A stretch of 64,000 nucleotides of DNA, from the NCBI RefSeq assembly GCF_020782235.1, contig NZ_JAJGNO010000007.1, positions 62,001 to 126,000 on the forward strand, in the 5' to 3' direction. Positions 17,960-26,759 of the stretch are shown piece by piece. Source of the stretch: Sphingobium naphthae. GTDB taxonomy: Bacteria > Pseudomonadota > Alphaproteobacteria > Sphingomonadales > Sphingomonadaceae. The position numbers were made by a program, and so were the translations under genes. Under the pieces are notes generated by a model that ran no database searches, was not told where the DNA came from, and was given only the letters and a program-made list of their open reading frames with translations. Every line of letters begins with the position of its first letter. The first letter of the stretch is position 1.

Positions 17960-19288
17960 TCACCATTCATAGGCCTTGGGCAGGCTGCCCTCGCTGGGCG
18001 TCGCATAGCGATCACGCAGACGCGTCTGGCGATCGGTCATGGGCTGTTCGACGCCATCGATCCAGACCGCGACGGGGGCGGATGTCATTTCCAGCGGATC
18101 GCCGTCCCATATCACCACGTCGCCCGCCTTGCCGGGCTGGAGCGAACCCAGGCGATCGCCCAGGCCCATCGCCTCGGCAGGCGCCAGGGTGATGGTGCGC
18201 AGCGCCTGCCCCCAGCTCAGCCCGGTCGCGCCCGGCACTTTCGTCAGCGCCACCATATTGCCGGCCTGCTGCGTGGCGACCCGCAATTGCAGCGCGTCGT
18301 CACCCGTCAGCATGCCCATGGAGACGGACACGCCAGCCTTCACCATGCGCCCGACATTACTCTGGGTCGCGGCCAGCTTTTCGAAGGCGGACGGCAGATC
18401 CTCCAGCCCCGCGGTGATGACCGGCACCTTGGCAGCCGCGATCTGCGGCGCGACCATCCAGCCTTCGGTCGCCCCTGCCAGGATCAGGCGCAGCGCCGGA
18501 AAATCCTGACGGAGCGACAGCACGGTCAATATGTCGCGCGCGCTTTCCACATGCACCATCAACGGTATGGCGCCGGTGACGACGGGTACCAGCGCTTCGG
18601 CATCGACGCGGTTGAGCAACGCGTCCTTCGAATTGCCATCGAAGCTCGTCGGCGCCTTGGCATAATCCTGCGCCTGGCGCAGCATCATCCGGAACGTCAG
18701 GATCATCGCCGCGCGGCTGCCCCCCGCTTCGGCCGCGCCCGCTTCGCCCATCTCGACATATTCGAAGGCGCGCGCCTTGGTGATCGGGCTCATGTCCGCG
18801 CCCAGATCGATCACCGCGCCCTGCCCGCCGAAAATGCCGCTGGCCGCCGCCGGCGCCACGACCGCGCGCGTGACGCCGCCGGTGCGGCTGATGGCGATGG
18901 GATTGGCGAGCGGGTTGATCGCCGGCGCAACATCGATCGCCGCCGAAAAGGGTGAATTGGCGCTGATGTCGTTGGTTTCGGTGACCGCCGGCACTTCCGC
19001 CAGACCGACGCGGGAAAAGCCCGAGACGAGGCCCGGCGTCACCCATTTGCCCGCCGCGTCGATGACCTTCGCGCCGGCCGGGACTGCGATCCCTGCGCCC
19101 GCCGCCACGACCTTGCCCGCGTCGATCACCACCGTGCCGCCGCGCACCGGCTCAGAACCGTCGCCGATCGCCAGCGTCGCGCCGGTGATGGCGATCGGCT
19201 GCGCCAGCGAGGGCATGGATGCGACCATCGCCAGCAACGCCGCGGCCATGCCGCCGACCGAGCGGGAGAGAGGAAGCTTCATCGTCAT
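17960..19288 (-). CDS. Exported amidohydrolase-like protein lacking the metal site (candidate pseudoenzyme)
   Basis: A 442-residue amidohydrolase-superfamily protein with a signal peptide ending MPSLAQ. The N-terminal beta-sandwich (ITGATLAIGDGSEPVRGG) and C-terminal LGSLQPGKAGDVVIWDGDPLE are typical. However, the position of the HxH metal motif after VTPGL reads SGFSRVG, and the later ligand regions read LMVHVESARD and LILAGATEGW instead of His-rich strands; only a GDD near residue 330 remains. Its start overlaps the stop of the preceding amidohydrolase gene by 4 bp (ATGA), so the two are made together. A non-catalytic or scaffold role beside the active paralogue is inferred. Confidence 0.82.
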   Translation of the reverse strand: MTMKLPLSRSVGGMAAALLAMVASMPSLAQPIAITGATLAIGDGSEPVRGGTVVIDAGKVVAAGAGIAVPAGAKVIDAAGKWVTPGLVSGFSRVGLAEVPAVTETNDISANSPFSAAIDVAPAINPLANPIAISRTGGVTRAVVAPAAASGIFGGQGAVIDLGADMSPITKARAFEYVEMGEAGAAEAGGSRAAMILTFRMMLRQAQDYAKAPTSFDGNSKDALLNRVDAEALVPVVTGAIPLMVHVESARDILTVLSLRQDFPALRLILAGATEGWMVAPQIAAAKVPVITAGLEDLPSAFEKLAATQSNVGRMVKAGVSVSMGMLTGDDALQLRVATQQAGNMVALTKVPGATGLSWGQALRTITLAPAEAMGLGDRLGSLQPGKAGDVVIWDGDPLEMTSAPVAVWIDGVEQPMTDRQTRLRDRYATPSEGSLPKAYEW

Positions 19289-20682
19289 TTCACGTCTCCC
19301 GCGCCGATCTGGCCCAGTTCGAAATCGCTCACCGGCCGGCGCTTGGGGTCGAACGCGTCATAGAGCAGCGCTCCGTCGATCCAGACCTTTTCCGGGCGCG
19401 TATAGGTGCTGAACGGATTGCCGTTCCACAGCACGACGTCGGCCATCTTGCCGACCTTCAGGCTGCCGGTGCGGTCGGCGATGCCCATGGCGCGCGCCGG
19501 ATTGATGGCGAGCCAGGTCCAGGCCACCGCGTCGCTGATATCGATGCCCATGCGGCGCCCGGCGCCCAGCGCCTTGGCCGCTTCCTGATTGAGGCGCTGG
19601 ATGCCGTCTTGGTCGTCGCTGTGGATGATGGCGCAGGCGCCTGCCCGGTGGACCAGCGGGATATTTTCCTTGATCCCGTCATAGGCTTCCATCTTGAAGC
19701 CGTACCAGTCGCCCCACAGCGCCGAACAGATGCCGTTTTCGCGCAGCAGGTCCGCGATCTTGTAGCTTTCCACCGCATGGTGGAAGGTCGATACCTTGTA
19801 GCCGAACTCCTTGCTCATATCGATGACATTGGCCATCTCGTCGGCGCGGTAGCAATGATTGTGGACCATGATCTTGCCCTCCAGCACATCGGCCAGAGTT
19901 TCCATGCCAAGATCGCGGGTCTGCTCCTTCCCGGCGGCGCGCTTCTTCTGATATTCGCGCGCCTTGATCCAGGTCTGGCGGTTGACCGCCATATTGCCCA
20001 TGCGGGTGCTGGGTTCGCGGCCCTTGCTGCCATAGACGCGCTTGGGATTTTCGCCGCACGCCATTTTCAGCCCCTGCGGCGCGTCGGGGAATTTCATCCC
20101 CTGCATCGTGCGTGCGGGCACATTTTTGAGCGTCACGCTGCGCCCGCCGAACAGATTGGCCGAACCGGGCAGGATCTGCAGCGTCGTCACGCCGCCATTG
20201 GCGAGCGCCCGGGAAAAGCCCGGGTCCTGCGGCCAGACGCTATGTTCGGCCCAGACATGCGGGGTCACGGGCGATGTCGCTTCATTGCCGTCCGACAGCG
20301 CCTCCACGCTGGGCGATGGATAGTCGCCCAGGTGGCTGTGGATGTCGATGACGCCGGGCGTCACATATTTGCCCTGTGCGTCGATCACCACGACATCGGC
20401 GGGGATCGGCGTGTCGGGCCCGCCGATCGCACTGACCTTGCCCTCCGACAGGAAGACCACGCCATTGTCGATGCGCCCGCCTTCCCCGTCGAAGATCGTC
20501 GCGCCGCGCAGCACCGTCGGCCGGCCGCCATAGGGGCGGTAGGTCGATGGATAGGGATTTTCGGGCTCCGCCGACGATCCCTGCGACGCGGGCGTTTCGT
20601 CCTTGTCCTTCCTGGCCGCGACAGGACCTGCGGTCCCCGCCAGCAGCGCTGCGATCAGCAGCAGCCTGCCCCCCTTGTTCAT
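19285..20682 (-). CDS. Exported amidohydrolase, imidazolonepropionase/prolidase-like
   Basis: A 465-residue metal-dependent amidohydrolase with a signal peptide (cleavage near VAARKD). Metal ligands are visible as VIDIHSHLGDY (HxH near residue 115), MVHNHCYRADEM and STFHHAVESYK, and IIHSDDQDG supplies the catalytic Asp. The C terminus GSLKVGKMADVVLWNGNPF is the family's closing beta-sandwich motif. It overlaps the POT transporter gene upstream (4 bp) and the degenerate amidohydrolase downstream (4 bp), forming a tight three-gene operon. The likely role is hydrolysis of an amide, lactam or peptide-derived compound in the periplasm; the substrate is inferred only from the peptide transporter partner. 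Confidence 0.88.
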   Translation of the reverse strand: MNKGGRLLLIAALLAGTAGPVAARKDKDETPASQGSSAEPENPYPSTYRPYGGRPTVLRGATIFDGEGGRIDNGVVFLSEGKVSAIGGPDTPIPADVVVIDAQGKYVTPGVIDIHSHLGDYPSPSVEALSDGNEATSPVTPHVWAEHSVWPQDPGFSRALANGGVTTLQILPGSANLFGGRSVTLKNVPARTMQGMKFPDAPQGLKMACGENPKRVYGSKGREPSTRMGNMAVNRQTWIKAREYQKKRAAGKEQTRDLGMETLADVLEGKIMVHNHCYRADEMANVIDMSKEFGYKVSTFHHAVESYKIADLLRENGICSALWGDWYGFKMEAYDGIKENIPLVHRAGACAIIHSDDQDGIQRLNQEAAKALGAGRRMGIDISDAVAWTWLAINPARAMGIADRTGSLKVGKMADVVLWNGNPFSTYTRPEKVWIDGALLYDAFDPKRRPVSDFELGQIGAGDVK

Positions 20683-22208
20683 GCCTGGTCTTCCCCGTTC
20701 GATGAGATGGTGTCGAGATGCATCATGCGCGTGACAAAGGGTGACACCAGCAGCACCACGCCCCCCACGATCACCGCAAACCAGCCTATTTTCGTATAGA
20801 CGTCAAGCACTTGCGTAACATCGCCCGACTCGCCGCTCCCGGTGGCGCGAGCGATCAGGCCGGCGATGAAATTGCCCGCCGCCATCGCCAGGAACCAGGT
20901 GCCCATGACCAGCCCCACCATCGACGACACGGACAGCCGCGTCATCGCCGACAGGCCCACGGGCGAGAAGCAGAGTTCGGCCATGGTATGGAACAGGTAG
21001 ATCAGGAAGACGAACAGCACGGGCGTGAGATTCTCCCCCGCCATCGCCGCGCCCGCGACCAATATCAGGAAGCCCGCGCCGCACAGGATCAGGCCGATGC
21101 CGAACTTGGCGGGTGATGACGGCTCCAGCCGCCTCTGGTCCAGGATCGTCCACAGCCAGGCAAAGAGCGGCGCCAGCAGGATGATGAAGACCGAATTGAC
21201 CGACTGGAACAGCGATGCCGGCACTTCCCAGCCCAGCATGACGCGATCGACATTGCGGTCGGTGAAGATGTTGAGCGACGATCCGGTCTGTTCGAACAGG
21301 CCCCAGAAAAGCGGATTGAGCGCGATCAGGAACAGGGCGGCGAACATGCGCTCGCGATCGACCCGCCCCAGCGTGCCCAGCGTGCGCCACAGGATGTAGA
21401 TCACCGTCAGCGCGGAAAAGCCGAGCAGCGCATAGCCCAGCAGTTCGGCATAGCGGATCACCAGCCAGATGGCGACGACGCCCAGCGCCGCGCCGACATA
21501 GATGGTCCATTCCTGGGTCAGGCCAGCGGCGGTGCGCTGGCGCAATTGCTGCGGCGCGGGCGGCTCGCCCTTGCCCAGCAGCCAGGGGCGCAACCACACG
21601 AACATGACAAGGCCAAGCAGCATGCCCACGCCCGCCGCGCCGAAGCCCCAGCTCCAGCCCCACAGTTCGCCCAGCAATCCGCACACGATCGGCCCCAGCA
21701 TGCCGCCCATGTTGATCCCCATGTAGAAAATGGAGAAGGCGGGATCGCGGCGATGATCGTCGCGGGGATAAAGCTCGCCCACCAGGACGGAGATATTCGC
21801 CTTGAGGAAGCCGGTGCCCACGATGATGCTCGCCAGCGCCAGGTAGAAGCCGTTGAGGTAGAAAGGCTGCTGACCGCCCGGCCCTTCGGTGATGGCTATA
21901 AGAAAATGGCCGATCGCGATAAAAATGCCGCCGGCCATGACCGCCTTGCGCGGGCCCAGGAACCGGTCGGCCAGATAGCCGCCGATGACGGGCGTGATGT
22001 AAACCAGCGACGTATAGGCGCCGTAGAGAAGATAGGCCCTGTCCTCGCCGAAGAGGAAATGTTTGGTCAGATAGAAAATCAGGATGGCGCGCATCCCGTA
22101 ATAGGAAAAACGTTCCCACATTTCCGCGAAGAAGAGCAGGAACAGCCCGCGCGGATGGCCAAGCCAGGTCTTGCCCGCTTGCGCCGTCACCATGTCCGAG
22201 GTCGCCAT
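20679..22208 (-). CDS. POT/PTR family proton-coupled oligopeptide transporter
   Basis: A 509-residue inner-membrane transporter of the proton-dependent oligopeptide (POT) branch of the major facilitator superfamily. The diagnostic ExxERFxYYG motif is present as EMWERFSYYGMR near residue 30. GGYLADRFLGPRKAVMAGG and FSIFYMGINMGGMLGP (PTR2 signature) follow in order. About 14 hydrophobic segments are expected. It heads the operon with two exported amidohydrolases, and its stop overlaps the next start by 4 bp. Import of di- or tripeptides, or of products of the exported enzymes, is likely. A ribosome site (AGGGG) precedes the ATG. Confidence 0.95.
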   Translation of the reverse strand: MATSDMVTAQAGKTWLGHPRGLFLLFFAEMWERFSYYGMRAILIFYLTKHFLFGEDRAYLLYGAYTSLVYITPVIGGYLADRFLGPRKAVMAGGIFIAIGHFLIAITEGPGGQQPFYLNGFYLALASIIVGTGFLKANISVLVGELYPRDDHRRDPAFSIFYMGINMGGMLGPIVCGLLGELWGWSWGFGAAGVGMLLGLVMFVWLRPWLLGKGEPPAPQQLRQRTAAGLTQEWTIYVGAALGVVAIWLVIRYAELLGYALLGFSALTVIYILWRTLGTLGRVDRERMFAALFLIALNPLFWGLFEQTGSSLNIFTDRNVDRVMLGWEVPASLFQSVNSVFIILLAPLFAWLWTILDQRRLEPSSPAKFGIGLILCGAGFLILVAGAAMAGENLTPVLFVFLIYLFHTMAELCFSPVGLSAMTRLSVSSMVGLVMGTWFLAMAAGNFIAGLIARATGSGESGDVTQVLDVYTKIGWFAVIVGGVVLLVSPFVTRMMHLDTISSNGEDQA

Positions 22209-22350
22209 CGAGGCCCCTTTTATTGCTTTATCATCATCGGCGCAGAAGCGCGCCGACCCCTATGCCACCCAGCCTAGAGCGGAAGGGATCGCCCTGTCAA
22301 AGCGCGCCCGCCCTTGCGCCTCGGCGCCGCCCGCGCCATCTCTCCTGCCG

Positions 22351-22929
22351 ATGTTCAACGACCGCTCCTCCCCGCTCGCCCTTCTCCAGACCCGCCGTTC
22401 CGGCAAGCCGCGCGACCTGATCGCGCCGGGGCCGGACGATGCGGAGTTGCGGACGATATTGGAGGTGGCGCTGCGCACCCCCGATCATGGCAAGCTCGCC
22501 CCCTGGCGCTTCGTCATCGTGCCGCAGGATAAGCGCGCCGCGCTCGCGGAGTTGCTGGAGCGCGCCTATCGCGCCGAAAAGCCGGACGCCGGGCGGATCG
22601 AGATCGACTCGATGCACCAGTTCGCGCATCAGGCGCCGACCCTGATCGTCGCCCTCTCCTCCCCCGCGCCCGGCAGCAAGATACCGGTGTGGGAACAGCA
22701 ATTGTCGGCCGGGGCGGCGATCATGAACCTGCTCCATGCCACTCATGCGTTGGGCTATGCCGGCGGATGGCTGACGGGCTGGCCCAGCTTCAACCGCGAT
22801 GTCCGGGACGCCTTCGGCAGCGATAGCGAGACAATCGCCGGCTTCGTTTTCATCGGCACGCCGGCCAAGCCGCTGGATGAACGGCCCCGGCCAGAATATG
22901 ATGCGGTCGTTTCCATCTGGGACAGATAA
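22351..22929 (+). CDS. Nitroreductase family protein (YdjA-like)
   Basis: A 192-residue flavin-dependent nitroreductase-fold protein. The ATG at 22351 starts the conserved core (LLQTRRSGKPRDLIAPGP), while the longer frame upstream encodes low-complexity sequence. FMN-binding motifs include TRRS at the start, RTPDHGKLAPWRFVIV near residue 45, and GYAGGWLTGW near residue 150. The short length matches the minimal YdjA subgroup. The physiological substrate is unknown. It is divergent from the POT operon across about 140 bp and 70 bp upstream of the GntR-type regulator on the same strand. Confidence 0.9.
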   Translation: MFNDRSSPLALLQTRRSGKPRDLIAPGPDDAELRTILEVALRTPDHGKLAPWRFVIVPQDKRAALAELLERAYRAEKPDAGRIEIDSMHQFAHQAPTLIVALSSPAPGSKIPVWEQQLSAGAAIMNLLHATHALGYAGGWLTGWPSFNRDVRDAFGSDSETIAGFVFIGTPAKPLDERPRPEYDAVVSIWDR

Positions 22930-22999
22930 TTGCTGGAAATTGCACGCCAGCAAAATCTTCTGACTTGCCCTTATGGCTGTATTATGGCACTGATGCACT

Positions 23000-23344
23000 A
23001 TGGCTGAAGACTCAAAGCCCGTCTATCTCCGCCTGCGAGAGATCATTGCCGCGTCCATATTGGACGGAGACTATGGCGATGGCGACCTGCTCCCATCCGT
23101 CCGCGCCTTCGCCGCGGCGCAGGGAGCCAATCCGCTGACGGTGGCCAAGGCCTATCAGAGCTTCCAGGATGACGGACTGGTGGTGGTGAAGCGCGGCGTC
23201 GGCATGTTTGTCGCCGACGGCGCCACACGCCGCCTGCGCGAGGCCGAGCGCGAACGCTTTCTGGAAACGGTCTGGCCGCCCGTCGCCGCGCAGATGCGCC
23301 GGCTGGGCCTGCGGATCGAGGATATGGATCTGGCCCAGGCCTGA
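23000..23344 (+). CDS. GntR-family (YtrA subfamily) transcriptional regulator
   Basis: A 114-residue protein with a GntR winged helix at residues 5-75: PVYLRLREIIAASILDGDY, LPSVRAFAAAQGANPLTVAKAYQSF (recognition helix) and GLVVVKRGVGMFVADGA (wing). The short C-terminal tail of about 40 residues, without a ligand domain, defines the YtrA subgroup, which usually controls neighbouring ABC transporter genes. None lies here, so its target is unclear; the nitroreductase gene just upstream is a candidate. The convergent prsT gene ends 18 bp away. Confidence 0.9.
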   Translation: MAEDSKPVYLRLREIIAASILDGDYGDGDLLPSVRAFAAAQGANPLTVAKAYQSFQDDGLVVVKRGVGMFVADGATRRLREAERERFLETVWPPVAAQMRRLGLRIEDMDLAQA

Positions 23345-23362
23345 CGCGCTACAGCCCTAAGT

Positions 23363-25402
23363 CTACAGCGCCCGTAACGCGTCGAGCGCTTCTTGCCGAC
23401 CGTTGAAGTCTCGCGCGGACGCCGCGCGATGAAGCGCCAGCCGCGCTTCCCCCTTTCGCCCCGCTGCCGCATAGGCTTGGCCCAGATGCATCTGCAGCGC
23501 CGGCACCGACGGCGCGAGCGCCACCGCCTTTTCCAGCAGATCGACCGCCGCCGGCCCCGGGGCATCGGTGCGCAATAGCACCCAGCCCAGCATGTCGGCC
23601 GTTACCGGATTGCCGGGCATCAGCCGATAGCCGTGCCGCGCATAGGCGCGCGCAGCGGCGCGGTCGCCATTTTCCAGCGATACGCGCGCCAGCTGCGCCA
23701 TCAGCAGCGCGTCATTGTCGCCCACCTGCGCCCGCACCGCCTGCAACAGCCGCGCCGCGGCGCGCCAGTCCTGCGCGTCGATCGCAAAGCCGGCCGCCAG
23801 CCGCAGCGCCTCCCGGTCAGCGGGATGCTGCGTCAGGAAAAGCTGCGTCACCTGCGCCGCGCGCGCGCCATGGCCCAGCCGGCTCCATGCGCCCGCCAGC
23901 CGCAACGCGGCATCGCGATCGAACCGGATATTCGCCGCCACCTCATATGCGCGCACCGCCTCCCGCGCCTGGCCCTGCGCCGCCAGCACATCGCCCAAAA
24001 TCAGCCAGGCAGCCGGCGCGCCGGGATTGGCGCGCCCCAGCAGCCGCGCTCGTTCCAGCGCCTCGCCGCCCCGCCCCATGTTCAGCAAGGCGCGGATATA
24101 GGGGATGTTGTCGCGGGCAGTGGCGGGATCGGCCGGCGCCGCGCCGCTCGCCAGCGACGCGTCGCGCGCGGTCGCGAAAATGTCGGCGGCAGGCCGCACC
24201 GGCCAGGCGGCGCGCGCCAGCATGTCGCTGGCCAGCGCCCGATCGCCCAGCGCCTCCTGCGCGCGCGCGGCCAGGGTCAGCACATAGGGATCGGCGTCCC
24301 GCTGTGCGACGATCGGCGCTAGCGTCGACGCCGCCGACGCATAGTCGCCATTGTCGTGATAGGCGCGCCCCAGCAGCGTGCGCGCGATCCGGTTGTGGGG
24401 CTGCGCATCGACCAATGGTGCCAGCGTCTCCGCCGCGAGCAGCGGATTGCCGTCCTGCAGATGCAGCACCCCGCGCAGCAGCTGCGTCGCAGGCTCTGCG
24501 TCCAGCCGCCCACCGGTGCGATCCAGCAGCTTGCGGGCCAAGTCCCCCTGCCCCGCGCGCGCGGCCATCACCGCCTGCATCATCCAGGCGCGCGCATTGC
24601 CGGGGTCGATCGCCAGGATGCGACGCGTCATCGCCAGCATCTGCGATGCCTGGCCCGCATCGGCCAGGGTCGCGGCATATTGCTCCAGCACCGGCACCCA
24701 GTCCGGATCGGCGGCCGTCGCCCGCTGGAACCAAGGCAGCGCGGCGGTCAGCCCATATTGGGCGCGCGTCAGTTCGGCGCGCAGGCCCAGCGCGCGCGCA
24801 TTGTCCGCATCCATCGCCACCGCGCGATCCGCCGCCGCAATGGCCCCGGCCTGATCGCCGATCGCCATGCGCAGCCGGCCCAGCTCCACCCAGTTGCGCA
24901 CATCGTCGGCGTCCAGCGCCAGCGCGCGCTCCATTGCCAGCATCGCCGCGCGCGCATCCCCTTGCGCCAGCGTCGCGCGCGCGATGACGCGCGCCGCCGC
25001 CGCCGCGTCGCCTTGCGGCAGATCGTCCGCCCGCGCTTCGCGCAGCGCTCCGGTCAGGTCGCCCTGCAGGAACAGCGCCTGCGCCATCACGGCGCGTGTC
25101 GCCGCCGCCGCTTGCCCCAGCGCGCGGGCGCGCTCGGCCTCCGCCTGCGCGCCGGCGCCATCGCCCAGCTCGACCAGCACGCGCGCCTGCGCCGCGCGCG
25201 CCTCGGCATTGCGGGGATTGCCCTTGATCGCGTTCATCAGCTCGACCCGCGCGCTGCGCATATCGTCCTTCGCCAGCGCCGCCAGCCCGCGCGCCAGCGC
25301 GGCGCTGCCGTCGCGCTCATGCGCACGCCATTGCCACAGCCCCGCCGCCGCCAGCAGCAGGGCGAACAGCCCGACGATCAGGAACAGGCGTGAACGCGCC
25401 AT
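23363..25402 (-). CDS. prsT: PrsT-like TPR protein of the PEP-CTERM/EPS locus
   Basis: A 679-residue protein with one N-terminal membrane anchor (about residues 5-23) and then an almost continuous Ala-rich array of TPR-type helix pairs to the C terminus (for example LGRAYHDNGDYASAASTLAPIV and LGQAYAAAGRKGEARLAL). It follows prsR with a 4-bp gap and prsK before that, the arrangement of PrsT in PEP-CTERM/XrtA exopolysaccharide loci. Likely role: a scaffold for polysaccharide export or protein sorting, facing the periplasm. It is somewhat shorter than PrsT proteins I recall from other lineages, so the symbol rests mainly on context. Confidence 0.75.
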   Translation of the reverse strand: MARSRLFLIVGLFALLLAAAGLWQWRAHERDGSAALARGLAALAKDDMRSARVELMNAIKGNPRNAEARAAQARVLVELGDGAGAQAEAERARALGQAAAATRAVMAQALFLQGDLTGALREARADDLPQGDAAAAARVIARATLAQGDARAAMLAMERALALDADDVRNWVELGRLRMAIGDQAGAIAAADRAVAMDADNARALGLRAELTRAQYGLTAALPWFQRATAADPDWVPVLEQYAATLADAGQASQMLAMTRRILAIDPGNARAWMMQAVMAARAGQGDLARKLLDRTGGRLDAEPATQLLRGVLHLQDGNPLLAAETLAPLVDAQPHNRIARTLLGRAYHDNGDYASAASTLAPIVAQRDADPYVLTLAARAQEALGDRALASDMLARAAWPVRPAADIFATARDASLASGAAPADPATARDNIPYIRALLNMGRGGEALERARLLGRANPGAPAAWLILGDVLAAQGQAREAVRAYEVAANIRFDRDAALRLAGAWSRLGHGARAAQVTQLFLTQHPADREALRLAAGFAIDAQDWRAAARLLQAVRAQVGDNDALLMAQLARVSLENGDRAAARAYARHGYRLMPGNPVTADMLGWVLLRTDAPGPAAVDLLEKAVALAPSVPALQMHLGQAYAAAGRKGEARLALHRAASARDFNGRQEALDALRAL

Positions 25403-25406
25403 CGGG

Positions 25407-26759
25407 TCAGCCCTGCATCTGATATTGTTTCAGCAGGTCGTAGAGCGTCGGCCGGCTGATCCCCAGCATCCGCGCCGCGCCCGAGATATTGCCGTCGGTG
25501 CGCGCCATCGCCCGGCGGATGGCGCGGCGATCCGCCATCTCGCGCGCGGCCTTCAGGTTCACGGCATCGCCATCGGCCGCGTCCTCGTCCAGGTCGAGGT
25601 CGGCCGCGGTGATCAGCTTGCCGTCCGCCATGATCATCGCCCGCTTCATCCTGTTCTCCAGCTCGCGCACATTGCCGGGCCAGCTCCACGCGTCGAGCGC
25701 GGCGAGCGCATCGGGCGCCAGTCCCTTCACTTGCGGGTTCAGATCCTGCGCCATGCGGTTGAGGAAATGCCGCGCCAGCAGCGCCGGATCGCCCGGCCGG
25801 TCCTTCAGCGGCGGGATGCGCACGACAATCTCCGCCAGGCGATAATAAAGATCCTCGCGAAACGCGCCGGACGCCGCCATTTCCTCCAGGTCGCGATGGC
25901 TGGCGCACACGATCCGCACGTCCGCGCTCGCCGGCGCATCGCCGTCCGCCGCGTCGATCCGCCGCTCCTGCAGGAACAGCAGCAGCTTGGCCTGCATCGT
26001 CAGCGGCATATCGCCGACCTCGTCCAGGAACAGGGTGCCGCCCCGCGCCTGCGCAATCCTGCCGCTCCCCGCCCGCGCGCCGCCGCCCGGCATGCCGCCG
26101 AACAGCTCCGCTTCCAGCAACGGCTCGGGAAGCGCCGCGCAATTGACGGTGACCAAGGGGGCGTCGCGCCGCGGGCTGGCGTCGTGCAGCCCTTCGGCGA
26201 GCAAGGCCTTGCCCGTTCCGCTGCCCCCCATCAGCAGCACCGACACATCGGTATGGGCGACCCGCTCGATCGTGCGGGCGACCCGCGACATTTCCGGCGC
26301 ACTCGTGATCAGCCGGCCCAGAACCTGCCCATCGGCGGGGGCGCTGTCGGCCAGCCGCGCATTTTCCTGCTCCAGCGCATGGACATGGAAGGCGCGGCGC
26401 ACGATCAGCCCCAGCTCGTCGATGTCGACGGGCTTCTGGTAGAAATCATAGGCCCCGCCGGCGATCGCCTCCAGCGCGCTGTCGCGCGCGCCATGGCCCG
26501 AAGCGACGATGATCTTGGTATCCGGCTTGATCCGCAGCATGTCGGCCAGCGTCGCGAAACCCTCGCTGGTGCCGTCGGGATCGGGCGGCAGCCCCAGGTC
26601 CAGCGTCACCACATCGGGCGTTTCGGCGCGCAGCATCTCGATCGCTTCGTCCCGGTCGCCCGCGATGAACAGCCGATAATCATCATAGGCCCAGCGCAAT
26701 TGCCGCTGCAGGCCCGGATCATCCTCGACGATCAGCAATTTGGGGCGCGTGTCGCTCAT
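25407..26759 (-). CDS. prsR: PrsR response regulator with AAA+ and Fis-type HTH domains, GAFTGA loop missing
   Basis: A 450-residue NtrC-family regulator. Receiver domain residues 1-125 with the phosphorylatable Asp54 (VVTLDLGLP); AAA+ domain with Walker A GGSGTGKA (178-185), Walker B GGTLFLDEVGD (240-250) and arginine finger REDLYYRLAEI; C-terminal Fis-type HTH NISGAARMLGISRPTLYDLL. The region that normally reads ELFGhekGAFTGA is ELFGGMPGGGARAGSGRI, so the sigma-54 contact loop is absent. It overlaps prsK by one base (TGATG) and is the expected partner of that kinase in controlling exopolysaccharide and PEP-CTERM genes. How it activates without GAFTGA is unclear. Confidence 0.9.
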   Translation of the reverse strand: MSDTRPKLLIVEDDPGLQRQLRWAYDDYRLFIAGDRDEAIEMLRAETPDVVTLDLGLPPDPDGTSEGFATLADMLRIKPDTKIIVASGHGARDSALEAIAGGAYDFYQKPVDIDELGLIVRRAFHVHALEQENARLADSAPADGQVLGRLITSAPEMSRVARTIERVAHTDVSVLLMGGSGTGKALLAEGLHDASPRRDAPLVTVNCAALPEPLLEAELFGGMPGGGARAGSGRIAQARGGTLFLDEVGDMPLTMQAKLLLFLQERRIDAADGDAPASADVRIVCASHRDLEEMAASGAFREDLYYRLAEIVVRIPPLKDRPGDPALLARHFLNRMAQDLNPQVKGLAPDALAALDAWSWPGNVRELENRMKRAMIMADGKLITAADLDLDEDAADGDAVNLKAAREMADRRAIRRAMARTDGNISGAARMLGISRPTLYDLLKQYQMQG

